In this document: in pieces, positions 8,645-17,520 of the stretch
How the letters are laid out: every line of letters begins with the position of its first letter
Numbering within the stretch: position 1 is the first letter of the stretch
NCBI GenBank assembly: GCA_964573995.1
Contig: CAZNLH010000010.1
Location: forward strand, 1 to 64,000
Source: CAZNLH01 sp964573995
Lineage (GTDB): Bacteria > Gemmatimonadota > CAZMKB01 > CAZNLH01
Direction: 5' to 3'
Length of the DNA: 64,000 nucleotides
Translations under genes and position numbers: made by a program
The notes under the pieces: model-generated
Told to the model about the DNA's origin: nothing
What the model saw: only the letters and a program-made list of their open reading frames with translations
The model's database searches: none

Positions 8645-9039
8645 CTTACCACGTCTCCATCGCTTGAGAGACACCGCGATGACATGAGAGAAATAGTTAA
8701 TAGATTACAGTCTCATTGTCAAAGGTTTCATTGAGGAGAAGTTATCCACACTTATCCACACCCCAGGCCTCAGTGGCTTGTCAAGTCCAGTTCCGGTCAT
8801 TTCAATACAGGTCCAGTGACAAGCGAAAGGGAACAAGAGTGGTATGCAGATGTAGCAGCATCCGGATGCACATCCTTATTACTAATACTACATCTCATTG
8901 ATATGCAGTAGGATACACAGATGACATACTGTATTGCTTTAGATAAATACGCCCCACCCACTCCAGGTATCTCTCCTGCATATCGAGAAGCCCGGGGTTC
9001 CCCTTGTAGCCCCCTCCACGTGTACCTCCAAGGTATGAA
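8645..9039. other. Intergenic region with tandem DnaA boxes
   Basis: No convincing gene lies in this gap between rsmA and the TPR gene. It holds the DnaA-box pair at 8742-8760, a minus-strand -35 consensus at 8717-8722 and a loose inverted GATGTAG/CTACATC repeat around 8850-8900. Short open frames here lack a ribosome-binding site and resemble nothing I know. Confidence 0.5.
8742..8760 (+). promoter_or_regulatory. Tandem consensus DnaA boxes
   Basis: Two copies of the exact nine-base DnaA box TTATCCACA lie at 8742-8750 and 8752-8760 in the same orientation. They are spaced one helical turn apart and about 20 bases upstream of the putative -35 of the TPR/barrel operon. Such pairs can bind DnaA cooperatively. 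A regulatory or DnaA-titrating role is inferred. No dnaA, dnaN or AT-rich unwinding region is nearby to suggest an origin. Confidence 0.6.
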
Positions 9040-9879
9040 TCAATGTGCACAACTATGGCCTCCCTTCAAGGCGAAAATCCCATTCGCAAGATTTACAAAG
9101 TCTACGGTCGAGAGGTCCTCCGGCCTCGAGGAGAGATGCACGCCAGTCCTTTCTGCAATGAGAAGGCATTGACTTTCACTCAAGTCAAACATGGGGTGCT
9201 TCCTGAGGATCTTCCGTACCTGCTTGCGTCTCCAACCGAAGAGACTGCGGACCACCTCAATGAAAAATAGTTCGTCTGAGGCTACAGTGCCTGGATAAGG
9301 ACCGTCGGGGATGATCCTCATGACCGTTGCGTCGACCTCGGGGACGGGGGAGAAGGATCTCCTCCCCACACGGAAGAGGGACTCAATCGTGGAAAAATAT
9401 CTAAGGACCACCGTCAGCCTGCCGTATGTCCGGTTGCCTGGAGAGGCGAGCAGGCGTTCAGCTACCTCGCGCTGGATCATGAGAACGCCATCGTGGATGA
9501 TGTCACGATTATCGATGAGGATGCCGAGGAGGGGGGATGTGATCTGAAAGGGGATGTTCCCGACCAGGGATATCCCGGCGCTCGTTATTTCACCGGCCAT
9601 CGATCTGATATCGCACGTGAGGATATCGCCCGCGAATATCCTTACGTGCTTGCGGCCCTTGTACCTCTCCGTTAGGAATCGAGCCAGCCTATCGTCTTTT
9701 TCAACGGCGATGAGCGGCCTCCCCAACCCGGCGAGTCGATCCGTCAGGATCCCTCTCCCGGGCCCGATCTCCACTATCGGCGCCCGCGCTTGTGGATCCA
9801 GCGTGTTGACTATCCTACGGGCGATTGACGCATCGACCAGGAAGTGCTGTCCCAGCCGTTTATTCGGTCTACTGTACAT
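9040..9879 (-). CDS. rsmA: 16S rRNA dimethyladenosine transferase
   Basis: RsmA/KsgA dimethylates two adjacent adenines in the 3'-terminal hairpin of 16S rRNA, late in 30S assembly. The 279 residues match the family. The N-terminus RLGQHFLVD is the hallmark start, motif I is VEIGPGRGILTDRLA, and the catalytic motif IV is NIPFQITSPL, a conservative NxPF variant of NLPY. The C-terminal helical domain is present. The ATG at 9879 gives the standard start. It stands alone between the aminotransferase and the TPR gene. Confidence 0.96.
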   Translation of the reverse strand: MYSRPNKRLGQHFLVDASIARRIVNTLDPQARAPIVEIGPGRGILTDRLAGLGRPLIAVEKDDRLARFLTERYKGRKHVRIFAGDILTCDIRSMAGEITSAGISLVGNIPFQITSPLLGILIDNRDIIHDGVLMIQREVAERLLASPGNRTYGRLTVVLRYFSTIESLFRVGRRSFSPVPEVDATVMRIIPDGPYPGTVASDELFFIEVVRSLFGWRRKQVRKILRKHPMFDLSESQCLLIAERTGVHLSSRPEDLSTVDFVNLANGIFALKGGHSCAH

Positions 9880-10060
9880 GTACCCGCAAGAAACCCATTC
9901 GGTCTTCAGTCTGCATTGATCTCATCAAGCCGCCGGAGCGCCTCTTACCACTGCAAAGGAACCGTGAGTGCCGGGGGAGGCGCCGTTGTGTAGGTACACG
10001 AAGCGCGGTGCGGAATAGAACAACCCAAGAGAGTACCAGGGGGTGTGGCCGATGCGGTCC

Positions 10061-11266
10061 TCACAGCGTCCCAAGCCCCCTCTCCAGTTTCTCGATGCCC
10101 CTTTCTATATCTTCAAGAGAGGCCGCGTAAGAGAGGCGGATATAGTCATCCCTTCCGAATGCCGAACCGGGTACGATGGCAAGGCCATGATCTTCCAGGA
10201 GGAAGTGACACAGTGCGATGGAGCCGGTGATCTCCCTGTCTCCGACGCGGCGGCCATAGAAACGCGAGGTTTCGATGAAGAGGTAAAACGCCCCTTGAGG
10301 ATCAATAAACGACAGGTCGAGAGTCCCCCTGAGACGATCCATGAGGTACTTTCTCCTCCGTGAGAACTCCTCCATCATCTCCCGGCGGACCGCGGCGGAC
10401 CTGCCAGGTTGCTCCAGTGCAGCCAGTGCCGCCCATTGTGATATCGACGATGCGTTCGACGTTGTGTGGCTCTGGAGAGACCCCATGACACCGATCAGGC
10501 CTTTGGGGCCCGCGGCGTATCCAATACGCCATCCCGTCATCGAGTAGGCCTTTGAAAAGCCGTTTACCACTACCACATCGCGCACGGCCTCCCGGTCTAC
10601 GCCCGCTATAGAGCAAAAAGGGCGGCCATCGTAAATGATCTTCTCGTATATTTCATCAGAAATGACGCGTATCGAACGACGGCGGCAGAAGGACCATATC
10701 TCGTGCAATTCATCGCGCGAATAGACGGAGCCCGTGGGATTATTCGGTGAATTCAGTATCAGGCCCCGTGTTCGATCCGTCACCGCCCCCTCGAGATCGG
10801 AGCGCCTGACCCGAAAATCGTTTTCCCTCGAGGTCTCCACGTAGCGAATCGCAGCACCGGAGAAGGCGACCATCTGTGGATAACTTACCCAGTAGGGTAC
10901 GGGGACCAGGACCTCGTCCTCCCTGCCGAATAGGCAGAATATTGCGTTGAATATGGCCTGCTTGGCCCCGGCGGTCACTATGACCTGCTCTGGCGAGTAG
11001 GAAAGCCCGTTGGCGACCTCGAGTTCGTGTGCAATGGCCTCCCTCAGTTGTGGAATACCGGCCGCGGGCGTGTACCGTGTCTCTCCACGGTCTATCGCCT
11101 CCCGACCGGCCTCACAGATAAACGGCGGCGTTGGGAAATCCGGCTGCCCGGCGCTGAGATCTATGACATCGAGACCGCTCATCTTCATCTCTTTCGCACG
11201 GGCTGCGATGGCCAGGGTGAGCGACGGGCTCAATTCTCCAATGTTATCCGAATATCTACCATCCAT
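10061..11266 (-). CDS. Class I/II aminotransferase (aspartate-type)
   Basis: A 401-residue PLP-dependent fold-type I enzyme of the AspAT Ib kind, which moves amino groups between aspartate and 2-oxoglutarate or related acids. Visible motifs are the N-terminal DLSAGQPDFPTP, the LILNSPNNPTGS block, and the PLP-binding lysine in NGFSKAYSMTGWRIGYA. The C-terminal arginine region (DDYIRLSYA) that binds the substrate carboxylate is present. It is the last gene of the recJ-rsmD-coaD run, three bases after coaD. Substrate choice (aspartate, aromatic or alanine) cannot be fixed from sequence. Confidence 0.92.
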   Translation of the reverse strand: MDGRYSDNIGELSPSLTLAIAARAKEMKMSGLDVIDLSAGQPDFPTPPFICEAGREAIDRGETRYTPAAGIPQLREAIAHELEVANGLSYSPEQVIVTAGAKQAIFNAIFCLFGREDEVLVPVPYWVSYPQMVAFSGAAIRYVETSRENDFRVRRSDLEGAVTDRTRGLILNSPNNPTGSVYSRDELHEIWSFCRRRSIRVISDEIYEKIIYDGRPFCSIAGVDREAVRDVVVVNGFSKAYSMTGWRIGYAAGPKGLIGVMGSLQSHTTSNASSISQWAALAALEQPGRSAAVRREMMEEFSRRRKYLMDRLRGTLDLSFIDPQGAFYLFIETSRFYGRRVGDREITGSIALCHFLLEDHGLAIVPGSAFGRDDYIRLSYAASLEDIERGIEKLERGLGTL

Positions 11267-11269
11267 TAT

Positions 11270-11752
11270 CTATTCGATGTGGAATTTTTCCCTCAGTTTC
11301 TCCCAAACCGCCGGGGGCACGAGATCCGAGACGTCTCCGCCGAGTTCCACCACCTCTCTAACGATGGTTGAACTCAGGTAGGTAAAAGAGACATCAGGGA
11401 CCATGAAGAGGACCTCGATATCCGGGTTCAACTGCTTGTTCATGAGCGCCATCTGGAACTCATATTCGAAGTCAGACAGCGCCCTCAGCCCGCGAATGAT
11501 GACGGAAGCCCCCTTGAGGGCTACAAAATCCACCAGGAGACCGTCAAAGACCTCAACCTCGATCCGTGAATTCCCACCGACAGAGTTCCGGGCCATATCC
11601 ACTCGCTCATCTATCGAGAAGAGGGGCGACTTCGGCGTCGATTGCGATACGGCCACGATCAAGCGGTCGACCACCTTGAAACTCCTCTGGATCAAGTCGA
11701 GGTGACCGTTCGTGATAGGATCAAAAGTGCCGGGATAGACTCCTACTCTCAA
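11270..11752 (-). CDS. coaD: Phosphopantetheine adenylyltransferase
   Basis: Makes dephospho-CoA from 4'-phosphopantetheine and ATP, the penultimate step of coenzyme A synthesis. The 160 residues are the usual length. The nucleotidyltransferase signature is intact at the N-terminus (GVYPGTFDPITNGHLDLIQR), with the GH pair that contacts ATP phosphates. The C-terminus has the expected SSTIVREVVELGGDVSDLVP. Its start overlaps the rsmD stop by four bases, the standard rsmD-coaD arrangement. Confidence 0.97.
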   Translation of the reverse strand: MRVGVYPGTFDPITNGHLDLIQRSFKVVDRLIVAVSQSTPKSPLFSIDERVDMARNSVGGNSRIEVEVFDGLLVDFVALKGASVIIRGLRALSDFEYEFQMALMNKQLNPDIEVLFMVPDVSFTYLSSTIVREVVELGGDVSDLVPPAVWEKLREKFHIE

Positions 11753-12303
11753 TCTCCTCCTCCTGCTCTCAGGATCGTGATCCTGTCTGTTCCGCGCCTG
11801 AGGACTTTAATCCTGGGGATCATAGGACTGCAAACCGCCGGATCTTCCCCCACCTCATGCTTGATGATTAGCAACGAGTCGTCCGCCAACGGGAGGTCTC
11901 CAAGGCGGCCCATTAAAAGGCCGATTTCACCCACTCCGTAGGGAGGATCGGCAAATATAATGGGAAAGGAATACCCCTCCCCGGCAGACTCCCCCAACCA
12001 GTCGTGAACATCAAGGGGACACACCTCCACGATGTCTTGCAGGTCAAGGCTGATTACGTTCTTCCTCAGGCAACGAAGCGCCGCTTCATCGTTCTCCACG
12101 AAGGTTGCGAACCTTGCCCCCCTGCTGATGGATTCGAACCCAAGACTCCCCGTACCCGCGAAGAGATCGAGAACGACCATTCCCTCAAGGCTGCCCAGGG
12201 CGCTGAACAGGGACTCCCGGAGCCGTCCGAGGACCGGCCTTACCTTCCTTCCCCTTGGACACATGAGAGTCCTCCCCTTCAGCCGACCGCCCATGATCCT
12301 CAT
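11749..12303 (-). CDS. rsmD: 16S rRNA (guanine966-N2)-methyltransferase
   Basis: Methylates G966 of 16S rRNA. The 184 residues show the family start MRIMGGRLKGRTL, a VRPVLGRLRESLFSAL helix, the SAM-binding motif VVLDLFAGTGSLGFE and the catalytic ADPPYG. The usual RPT-x-x-R-x-RE sequence is altered to RPVLGRLRE, a mild variant. Four-base overlaps with both recJ and coaD imply a single transcript with translational coupling. Confidence 0.95.
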   Translation of the reverse strand: MRIMGGRLKGRTLMCPRGRKVRPVLGRLRESLFSALGSLEGMVVLDLFAGTGSLGFESISRGARFATFVENDEAALRCLRKNVISLDLQDIVEVCPLDVHDWLGESAGEGYSFPIIFADPPYGVGEIGLLMGRLGDLPLADDSLLIIKHEVGEDPAVCSPMIPRIKVLRRGTDRITILRAGGGD

Positions 12304-14021
12304 CGAGTGGCGTTACCCTTCAGTTTGATATCCTCAAGTTTCATGCCTACCTTCTCTTCTCCACGCCACGTATCCTGTTCCAGACGGACGACCATGTCTA
12401 CCCTTGAACCCTTATGGATCCTTTCCACATAATCTCCCTTTCCGAACCCCACGACATCGATCATCATGCCGTTATGAGAGACCGAGAACTTCAATGTGTT
12501 CCTCCTCAGGACACGAGGACTGTCGGCTATCAAGACGTCCCGGAGGCAAAAGAGGGGCTCCGGATTACCCGGCCCGTAAGGCTCGAGCACCTTCAGTTCC
12601 CGGACCAGCGCCCCTGATATGGTCCCCATGCCGAGTTCGAGGTCGACCATGAGGGTGGGCCTGAGGTCCATACCCCCTAATTGATCCCTTGCAACTCGCA
12701 GGAAATCCTCCCTGAACGATGCTATGTTCGACTCCTTTATCTTGAGTCCGGCGGCGTAACTGTGTCCGCCGAATTCCTCCAGGTATGATGAACACTCGAC
12801 CAGGGCCTGATATATGGGAAACTCCGGGATACTCCTGGCAGATCCCCTACCAATGCCGTCCTCTCCAATGGAAATCAGGATTGTGGGCCGATAGTACTCT
12901 TCCACAACCCGTGAGGCAACAATTCCTATCACTCCCGGGTGCCAATGACGAGAGGCCATGATTACGGCGTAATCGCTGCGACTGTCGAATTCTCGCGCCA
13001 GGGTTCCTCTGACCTCCTCGGTCAGTCTCGAATCGATCTCTCTCCTCCTCCTGTTCTCATCCTCGAGCCAGGCGGCATGATCAAAAGCCTCATCAGCGTC
13101 ATCGGTAGTCAGGAGGCGAAGGGCTCGTTCCGCGCTGCCCAAGCGGCCGGCGGCGTTCACCCGCGGCGCCAGGACAAAGGCAACATCCCGATAAGTCATC
13201 CGGTCCGGATCGAGGGAGGAAGAGGTAATCAAGGCGCGAACCCCTTCCCGGCCACCGGTGGATATCTGTTTCAAGCCCAACCGTATGATCGCCCGGTTTT
13301 CCCCGGTTATGGGCACGACATCCGCCACGGAGCCCAAGCATACGAGGTCGAGATAACCTGCCGGATCGTCACCAGCGCCATTCAGGCGACTGTATAGGGC
13401 CTGGCACAACTTCCAGGCAACGCCGACTCCCGATAGGTCTTTACCGGGGTATGTACAGCCCTCCTGCTTGGGATTCAAGACAGAACAGGCATCCGGCAGG
13501 TGCTCGGCAGGCTGATGGTGATCCGTGACGATCACATCGATCCCCGCCTCCCTGGCCTCGGCGGCCTCAGCGATCGCTCGAATACCACAGTCCGCCGTTA
13601 CTATCAATCCTACACCTTGATCGACCGCCTGCGTTACCGCGTGTCGTGAAAACCCGTAACCCTCGGTCAGGCGTTTAGGGATATAGGGCGAGCAGGCAAT
13701 GCCGATTCCTCGGAAAAATCTCATCAATACCGCGAGTGAAGTGATACCGTCGGCATCATAATCTCCGTGAACCATCACGGCCTCTTCCCTCTCACGAGCC
13801 TCGATCAAACGGGTGCAGGCCCGCTTCATGCCCTTCATGAGAAAAGGGTCATGGAAGGAAGAATCGGGGTCGGGCTCGATGAATTGCCGGGCCGCCAGTG
13901 GGTCGGGGATCCCTCTCAGGACAAGGAGATGCGCCAGCACTTCGGATAGTCTCGCATCCGCAGCCAGGCCTGAGACCACTCGGCGATCAACCGGATCTGG
14001 AAATTTCCATCGATATATCAT
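12300..14021 (-). CDS. recJ: Single-stranded-DNA exonuclease RecJ
   Basis: A 5'-to-3' ssDNA exonuclease used in recombination and mismatch or base-excision repair. The 573 residues cover the full DHH/DHHA1 architecture plus an OB domain. Metal-binding motifs are MVHGDYDADGITSLAVL, VTADCGIRAI, the DHH signature in VTDHHQPAE, and CLGSVADVVP. DHHA1 appears as FGGHSYAAGLKI. The gene begins 44 bases after the RNase P RNA and leads the rsmD-coaD-aminotransferase run. Confidence 0.96.
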   Translation of the reverse strand: MIYRWKFPDPVDRRVVSGLAADARLSEVLAHLLVLRGIPDPLAARQFIEPDPDSSFHDPFLMKGMKRACTRLIEAREREEAVMVHGDYDADGITSLAVLMRFFRGIGIACSPYIPKRLTEGYGFSRHAVTQAVDQGVGLIVTADCGIRAIAEAAEAREAGIDVIVTDHHQPAEHLPDACSVLNPKQEGCTYPGKDLSGVGVAWKLCQALYSRLNGAGDDPAGYLDLVCLGSVADVVPITGENRAIIRLGLKQISTGGREGVRALITSSSLDPDRMTYRDVAFVLAPRVNAAGRLGSAERALRLLTTDDADEAFDHAAWLEDENRRRREIDSRLTEEVRGTLAREFDSRSDYAVIMASRHWHPGVIGIVASRVVEEYYRPTILISIGEDGIGRGSARSIPEFPIYQALVECSSYLEEFGGHSYAAGLKIKESNIASFREDFLRVARDQLGGMDLRPTLMVDLELGMGTISGALVRELKVLEPYGPGNPEPLFCLRDVLIADSPRVLRRNTLKFSVSHNGMMIDVVGFGKGDYVERIHKGSRVDMVVRLEQDTWRGEEKVGMKLEDIKLKGNATR

Positions 14022-14064
14022 AACTCAACAGACTAAAGGGGGTCGGTGGCAGGATTTTATGATG

Positions 14065-14454
14065 GTGTCTCCGGGGTAGAAATAAGCCGAGTTCTGTCCT
14101 CAGGGCGCTAAGGCCCTGATGGGCGATCATCAATCTGGGTTGCCGGTTACCCGGCAACTCGTGCGATCCACCCGGGGGTCGGGCGAAACGGGCCGCTTCA
14201 TCCCCCCTATTTGATCTTGCTCCGGATGGGGTTTACCATGCCCGGGACATCACTGTCCCGGCGGTGCGCTCTTACCGCACCTTTTCACCCTTACCTTCCA
14301 TTGCACATGCAAAGAAGGCGGTATGTTTTCTGTGGTACTTTCCGTCGGGTTTCCCCGCCTGGGCGTTACCCAGCATCCTGCCCTGTGGAGCTCGGACTTT
14401 CCTCCCCGCTATCTCACTTAGCGGGGCGATCGCCTCTCTACCCTCCGGAGACAC
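14065..14454 (-). ncRNA. rnpB: RNase P RNA (class A)
   Basis: The catalytic RNA of ribonuclease P, which removes 5' leaders from pre-tRNAs. On the minus strand the conserved 5' core GAGGAAAGTCCGAGCTCC is present, followed by GGGTAACGCCCAGG, GGGAAACCCGACGGAAAGTA, and the 3' core GGACAGAACTCGGCTTAT. The two ends form a perfect ten-base P1 helix (GTGTCTCCGG with CCGGAGACAC), which sets the limits at about 14454 and 14065. The RNA begins directly after the rnhA stop codon, so it is probably processed from a longer transcript or made from a promoter within rnhA. Confidence 0.95.
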
Positions 14455-14880
14455 TCAAACGTTTCGATCGATGCTGAAATTGGCCAATTTATCGGCCCTG
14501 CGGTTCTCATCCCTCGGGACATGGATGATATCGACTACGCCAAGTGAGCCAATCAGGTCAGCCGCCTTGCGGAACAGCGGCTTCAGAGACTCGTTCTTGA
14601 CCCTGAATTCGCCCCTCAACTGCTTTACCAACAATTCACTGTCAGAAAAGACACTCACCCGCCCGGGATTGAACTCACTTGCCATGGACAGGCCAAAGAT
14701 AAGCGCCTCATATTCCGCCTGGTTGTTTGTCCTCTCACCGAGGAAGTGTGAGCCCTCGTCTATGACCGTACCATCGTCACCGATTATCACTACTCCTATG
14801 CCCGAGGGCCCCGGGTTTCCACGGGAGGCCCCATCCACATAAATCTTGATGTGGCTGCCGTTCTTACCGGCTCTCATCAT
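14455..14880 (-). CDS. rnhA: Ribonuclease HI-type protein
   Basis: Cleaves the RNA strand of RNA-DNA hybrids. The 141 residues carry all four acidic catalytic positions: D in KIYVDGASRGNPGPSG, E in NNQAEYEALIFGL, D in VFSDSELLVKQL, and D in VPRDENRRADKLAN. It is the short form without the basic handle region of E. coli RNase HI. The start overlaps the zinc-ribbon gene by 17 bases, and a second ATG directly follows the first. The stop codon abuts the 5' end of rnpB. Confidence 0.92.
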   Translation of the reverse strand: MMRAGKNGSHIKIYVDGASRGNPGPSGIGVVIIGDDGTVIDEGSHFLGERTNNQAEYEALIFGLSMASEFNPGRVSVFSDSELLVKQLRGEFRVKNESLKPLFRKAADLIGSLGVVDIIHVPRDENRRADKLANFSIDRNV

Positions 14881-15583
14881 CTGTTTCCCTGTAATATATG
14901 ATCCTCCCGCAATTGTCGCAACTTTTCAACTCTTCATCGTGCATGATTTCATTGACCCTCTGGAGCGGGATCGTGCCGAAACACGCGCTGCAGATATTGT
15001 CTTTCATGGGTACGACCGCCGGGCCCTTCTTGCTTTCCCGTATCCTCTGATAGCGCCTCATCAGGTTCTCGGGCACTCGCTTGGCTATCGACTCCCTCTT
15101 TTTAGCCAGGCGATCCACCCCTGACTCCACCTCAACCTTCTTCTCCATGAGCATGGCTTCCCGGGCCTTGAATTCCATCTCTTGTGATTCATAGACCTTT
15201 TTCTGATCTTCTATCTCTCTCTCGAGCAACTCGATCTCATTGATGATCTCCAGCCCTTCGTCCGCGGTATGACTGATCTTCTCCTTCACGCCCTCGATTT
15301 CCTTGAGGAGGGCGGAATAGACGACGTTGTTCTTGGCCCCAAGCAGTTGCTGCTGAAACCTATTGAACTGCGAGTCCAGGGCCTGCATCTCCCCTTCCTT
15401 CTCCCGTTCCCTTACCTTGAGTTCCTTTAGTTCGTCTGTCTTCCTCGCGCACGCCTCGCCTGTTGTCCTCAGCCTGCTCTGGAGGTCACCGATCTCGATC
15501 GGTATTGCATGAGCCTGATCTTCTAAACCCTTTATTGCTTCATCTATCTCCTGTAGTTCAAGGAGCGTATCAAGAAAATTCAC
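14864..15583 (-). CDS. Coiled-coil C4 zinc-ribbon protein
   Basis: A 239-residue protein of the family with a long coiled coil and a C-terminal C4 zinc ribbon (formerly DUF164, CdsZ-like). Residues 20-185 are heptad-rich and highly charged. The ribbon has CSACF about 40 residues from the end and CDNCGRI near the end. Family members are proposed to bind nucleic acid or help replication and translation, but no activity is firmly established to my knowledge. It lies immediately downstream of the two tRNAs and overlaps rnhA. Confidence 0.88.
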   Translation of the reverse strand: MNFLDTLLELQEIDEAIKGLEDQAHAIPIEIGDLQSRLRTTGEACARKTDELKELKVREREKEGEMQALDSQFNRFQQQLLGAKNNVVYSALLKEIEGVKEKISHTADEGLEIINEIELLEREIEDQKKVYESQEMEFKAREAMLMEKKVEVESGVDRLAKKRESIAKRVPENLMRRYQRIRESKKGPAVVPMKDNICSACFGTIPLQRVNEIMHDEELKSCDNCGRIIYYRETDDESR

Positions 15584-15656
15584 TGTACCGCCACCCGTTG
15601 TGAACCACCCTCCCTTCCGACAAGACCTTCTATCGATTCATATCCCATGGCAATCG

Positions 15657-15733
15657 TGGTGGGCGATACTGGACTCGAACCAGTGACCTCTTGTATGTGA
15701 AACAAGCGCTCTGACCGACTGAGCTAATCGCCC
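15657..15733 (-). tRNA. tRNA-Val (anticodon CAC)
   Basis: On the minus strand the sequence begins GGGCGATTAGCTCAG and ends ATCGCCC-A-CCA, giving a seven-pair acceptor stem and an encoded CCA tail. The anticodon stem CTTGT/ACAAG encloses the loop TTCACAT, so the anticodon is CAC. The T arm is CTGGTTCGAGTCCAG. It lies 22 bases downstream of the tRNA-Ile2 gene. Confidence 0.96.
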
Positions 15734-15755
15734 GTCCTACCAAGAACCCGGAATG

Positions 15756-15828
<73 letters not shown>

Positions 15829-15866
15829 CATGTACCCTGTTTCACGCTCAAGGTAAAACCGAGAAA

Positions 15867-15894
15867 AATATAACGTTCTTTTTCAACTTGGCAA
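15867..15894 (-). promoter_or_regulatory. Sigma-70 promoter of the tRNA pair
   Basis: Minus-strand -35 TTGCCA (15889-15894), a 16-base spacer, and -10 TATATT (15867-15872). Initiation would fall near 15860, about 30 bases before tRNA-Ile2. No terminator is seen after tRNA-Val, so the transcript may continue into the zinc-ribbon, rnhA and rnpB genes. Confidence 0.7.
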
Positions 15895-15930
15895 GTAAAT
15901 CCAGGAGGCTTCCCTGGAGGATTGGGGAGG

Positions 15931-15959
15931 CAGTTCAACTTCTTCCCGCGGTTGAACTG
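15931..15959. repeat. Nine-base inverted repeat
   Basis: CAGTTCAAC and its exact complement GTTGAACTG are separated by 11 bases, about 40 bases upstream of the tRNA promoter -35. It could be a hairpin or an operator. No protein partner is evident. Confidence 0.4.
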
Positions 15960-16382
15960 AAATTCGACAGTGGTGTCTCTAATCTTATTGGTTTGCCATA
16001 TATTAGTATATTGTACCGGAAGTCTCTTGTCCCTTTGCGCGGGTGGCACTGATCAGGCTGCCGGAATAATGGAAGATTCCAACGGCAGACTGCTCCCGTC
16101 CTGCTCCGGCCGGGACGGGCCCCTCCCCCTCACCTCCTTCCGCCATTGCATCCGACAATCCAGGATGTGGTCATGGGAAGACTTCTAACGCCCCCTCCGG
16201 AATTACAAAAAGATATGGGGCGCAAGGCGCTATCTCAGGCAAGGGTCCCGGTGGGCGACTCGCAGCCCTCACAGGCCAACGGGGGCTCACCTGGATTATG
16301 CGCCGGCGTGAACCGGGGATCCTCGCTATCATTCTGCTCGAGACCAACAACTCCACCCTTGAAGGAGGGGGCAGGTTGTCTC

Positions 16383-17248
16383 TTACTTCATCAGCAGCAT
16401 CTTCCGGGAAAGCACCCGGTCCCCGCGGCTAACGCGGTAGATGTAGGCACCAGAGGGAACGGACTCACCCCTATCGTCCCGGCCGTCCCAGGTGAAGAGA
16501 TGGCTCCCCCCGCCAAGGGGACCATCCACCAGGGTCCGCACGCGCCTGCCTCGAAGATCATAGATCACCAGGGAAGTATGCAGGGACGCACCCGCGGGGA
16601 CATCCACCCGGATCGTCGTCACCGGGTTGAACGGGTTGGGATAGTTCTGGGAGAGGGCGAAGGAGCGAGGCAAGTGAATGCCGCCCCCGGAGCCGCCTCC
16701 TATCCCGTTCGGGTTCATGTATTGAAGGATGATGAGCCCCGCATCATCATCCGGCACGTAGGCGTACCCGCCGGCCCGGGCTACGTCCCATCCGAACGCG
16801 GTATAGCGGTTCCGGAACGCGACCTCGACTGGGTTCGATGGATCAGTCACCTGGACGATGCGGATGCCCGAGGCCTCGTCGGCCACATAGGCGTAGCCGG
16901 CGTCGACGTCCACGTCCACCGCGTAGTAAGGCGTATCGAGGGAACCGACCTTGGCGGGGTTTGATGGGTCGGCCACCGAGATGATCCGCAGGCCGTCATC
17001 GTCGTCCGCCACGTACGCGTAATCGGAATCCGCCATAACCCCCCAAGCATAGTCGGGGGTGTCGAAGGAGCCGACCACGACCGGATTGGCGGGATCGGAG
17101 ACGTCGATCATCACCAGGCCCGGTTCTCCGTCCTCGACGTAGAGGTAGTGGCTCGCGTGGGCGAGCGCCCTCACGAAGCCCGGCGTCTCGATGCGACTCA
17201 ACTCCTGGGGGTTGGCGGGATCCGAGACGTCCAGGACGATGATCCCGC
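16383..17248 (-). pseudogene. LVIVD-repeat surface protein, 5'-truncated
   Basis: The frame encodes several LVIVD beta-propeller-like repeats (GLVMIDVSDPANPVVVGSFD, GLRIISVADPSNPAKVGSLD, GIRIVQVTDPSNPVEVAF). These are followed by a Gly-rich linker, the motif FALSQNYPNPFNPVTTI, and a FlgD-like or sorting domain ending in VLSRKMLLMK. Such tails belong to secreted proteins of FCB-type bacteria. The 5' end is missing: the repeat sequence (GIIVLDVSDPANPQEL) continues up to about 17246, where it runs into a transposase fragment in another frame. There is no signal peptide. A TTG at 17201 could start a shorter product, but export is unlikely. Confidence 0.8.
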
Positions 17249-17520
17249 CGCGTCGAACGCGGGATCAAGGCCTCCAGATGACCCCCTCCCTCCCTCAACC
17301 TCTTCCGCCAACGATAGATCATCCTGCGATCCACCCCAAAGGCCTCCCGCGTCGCCCGCTCCCCATAACGCTCGTAGAACCTCATGATCCGCATCCTCTC
17401 CCGCGCAATCTCACTACCCGTATAACGCCGCAAACTGATCAGCATATCCCAACTCCTCCTGTCCAAGGACAATCCGCTGAGGATAGGATATGCTCTCATG
17501 AAATAACCCGCCCGTGTCAA
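17249..17520 (-). pseudogene. Transposase N-terminal HTH fragment
   Basis: About 85 residues of a helix-turn-helix of the kind found at the N-terminus of IS481/IS3-like DDE transposases: RRYTGSEIARERMRIMRFYE, then GVDRRMIYRWRKRLREGG and EALIPRSTR. The catalytic DDE domain is absent. The sequence passes directly into the LVIVD-repeat gene in a shifted frame. The junction lies in the ten-base loop of a perfect nine-base inverted repeat (17240-17248 and 17259-17267). The exact IS family is uncertain. Confidence 0.7.

Larger units (their letters stand above)
15829..16382. other. Intergenic region with hairpins
   Basis: Apart from the tRNA promoter I find no gene. There is a perfect nine-base inverted repeat CAGTTCAAC/GTTGAACTG (15931-15939 and 15951-15959) and a seven-base CCCGTCC/GGACGGG stem (16095-16101 and 16113-16119). 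Neither is followed by a T-tract. It marks the left edge of the gene-poor island. Confidence 0.4.

Noticed and set aside
8742..8760. Replication origin
   Set aside because: Only two DnaA boxes, no AT-rich unwinding region, and no dnaA, dnaN, gyrB or rnpA-rpmH neighbourhood.
9880..10060. Open minus-strand frame between the aminotransferase and rsmA
   Set aside because: No start codon with a ribosome-binding site and no family resemblance.
12128..12145. tRNA T-arm-like GGATTCGAACCC
   Set aside because: It is inside the conserved rsmD coding sequence and has no acceptor or anticodon stem around it.
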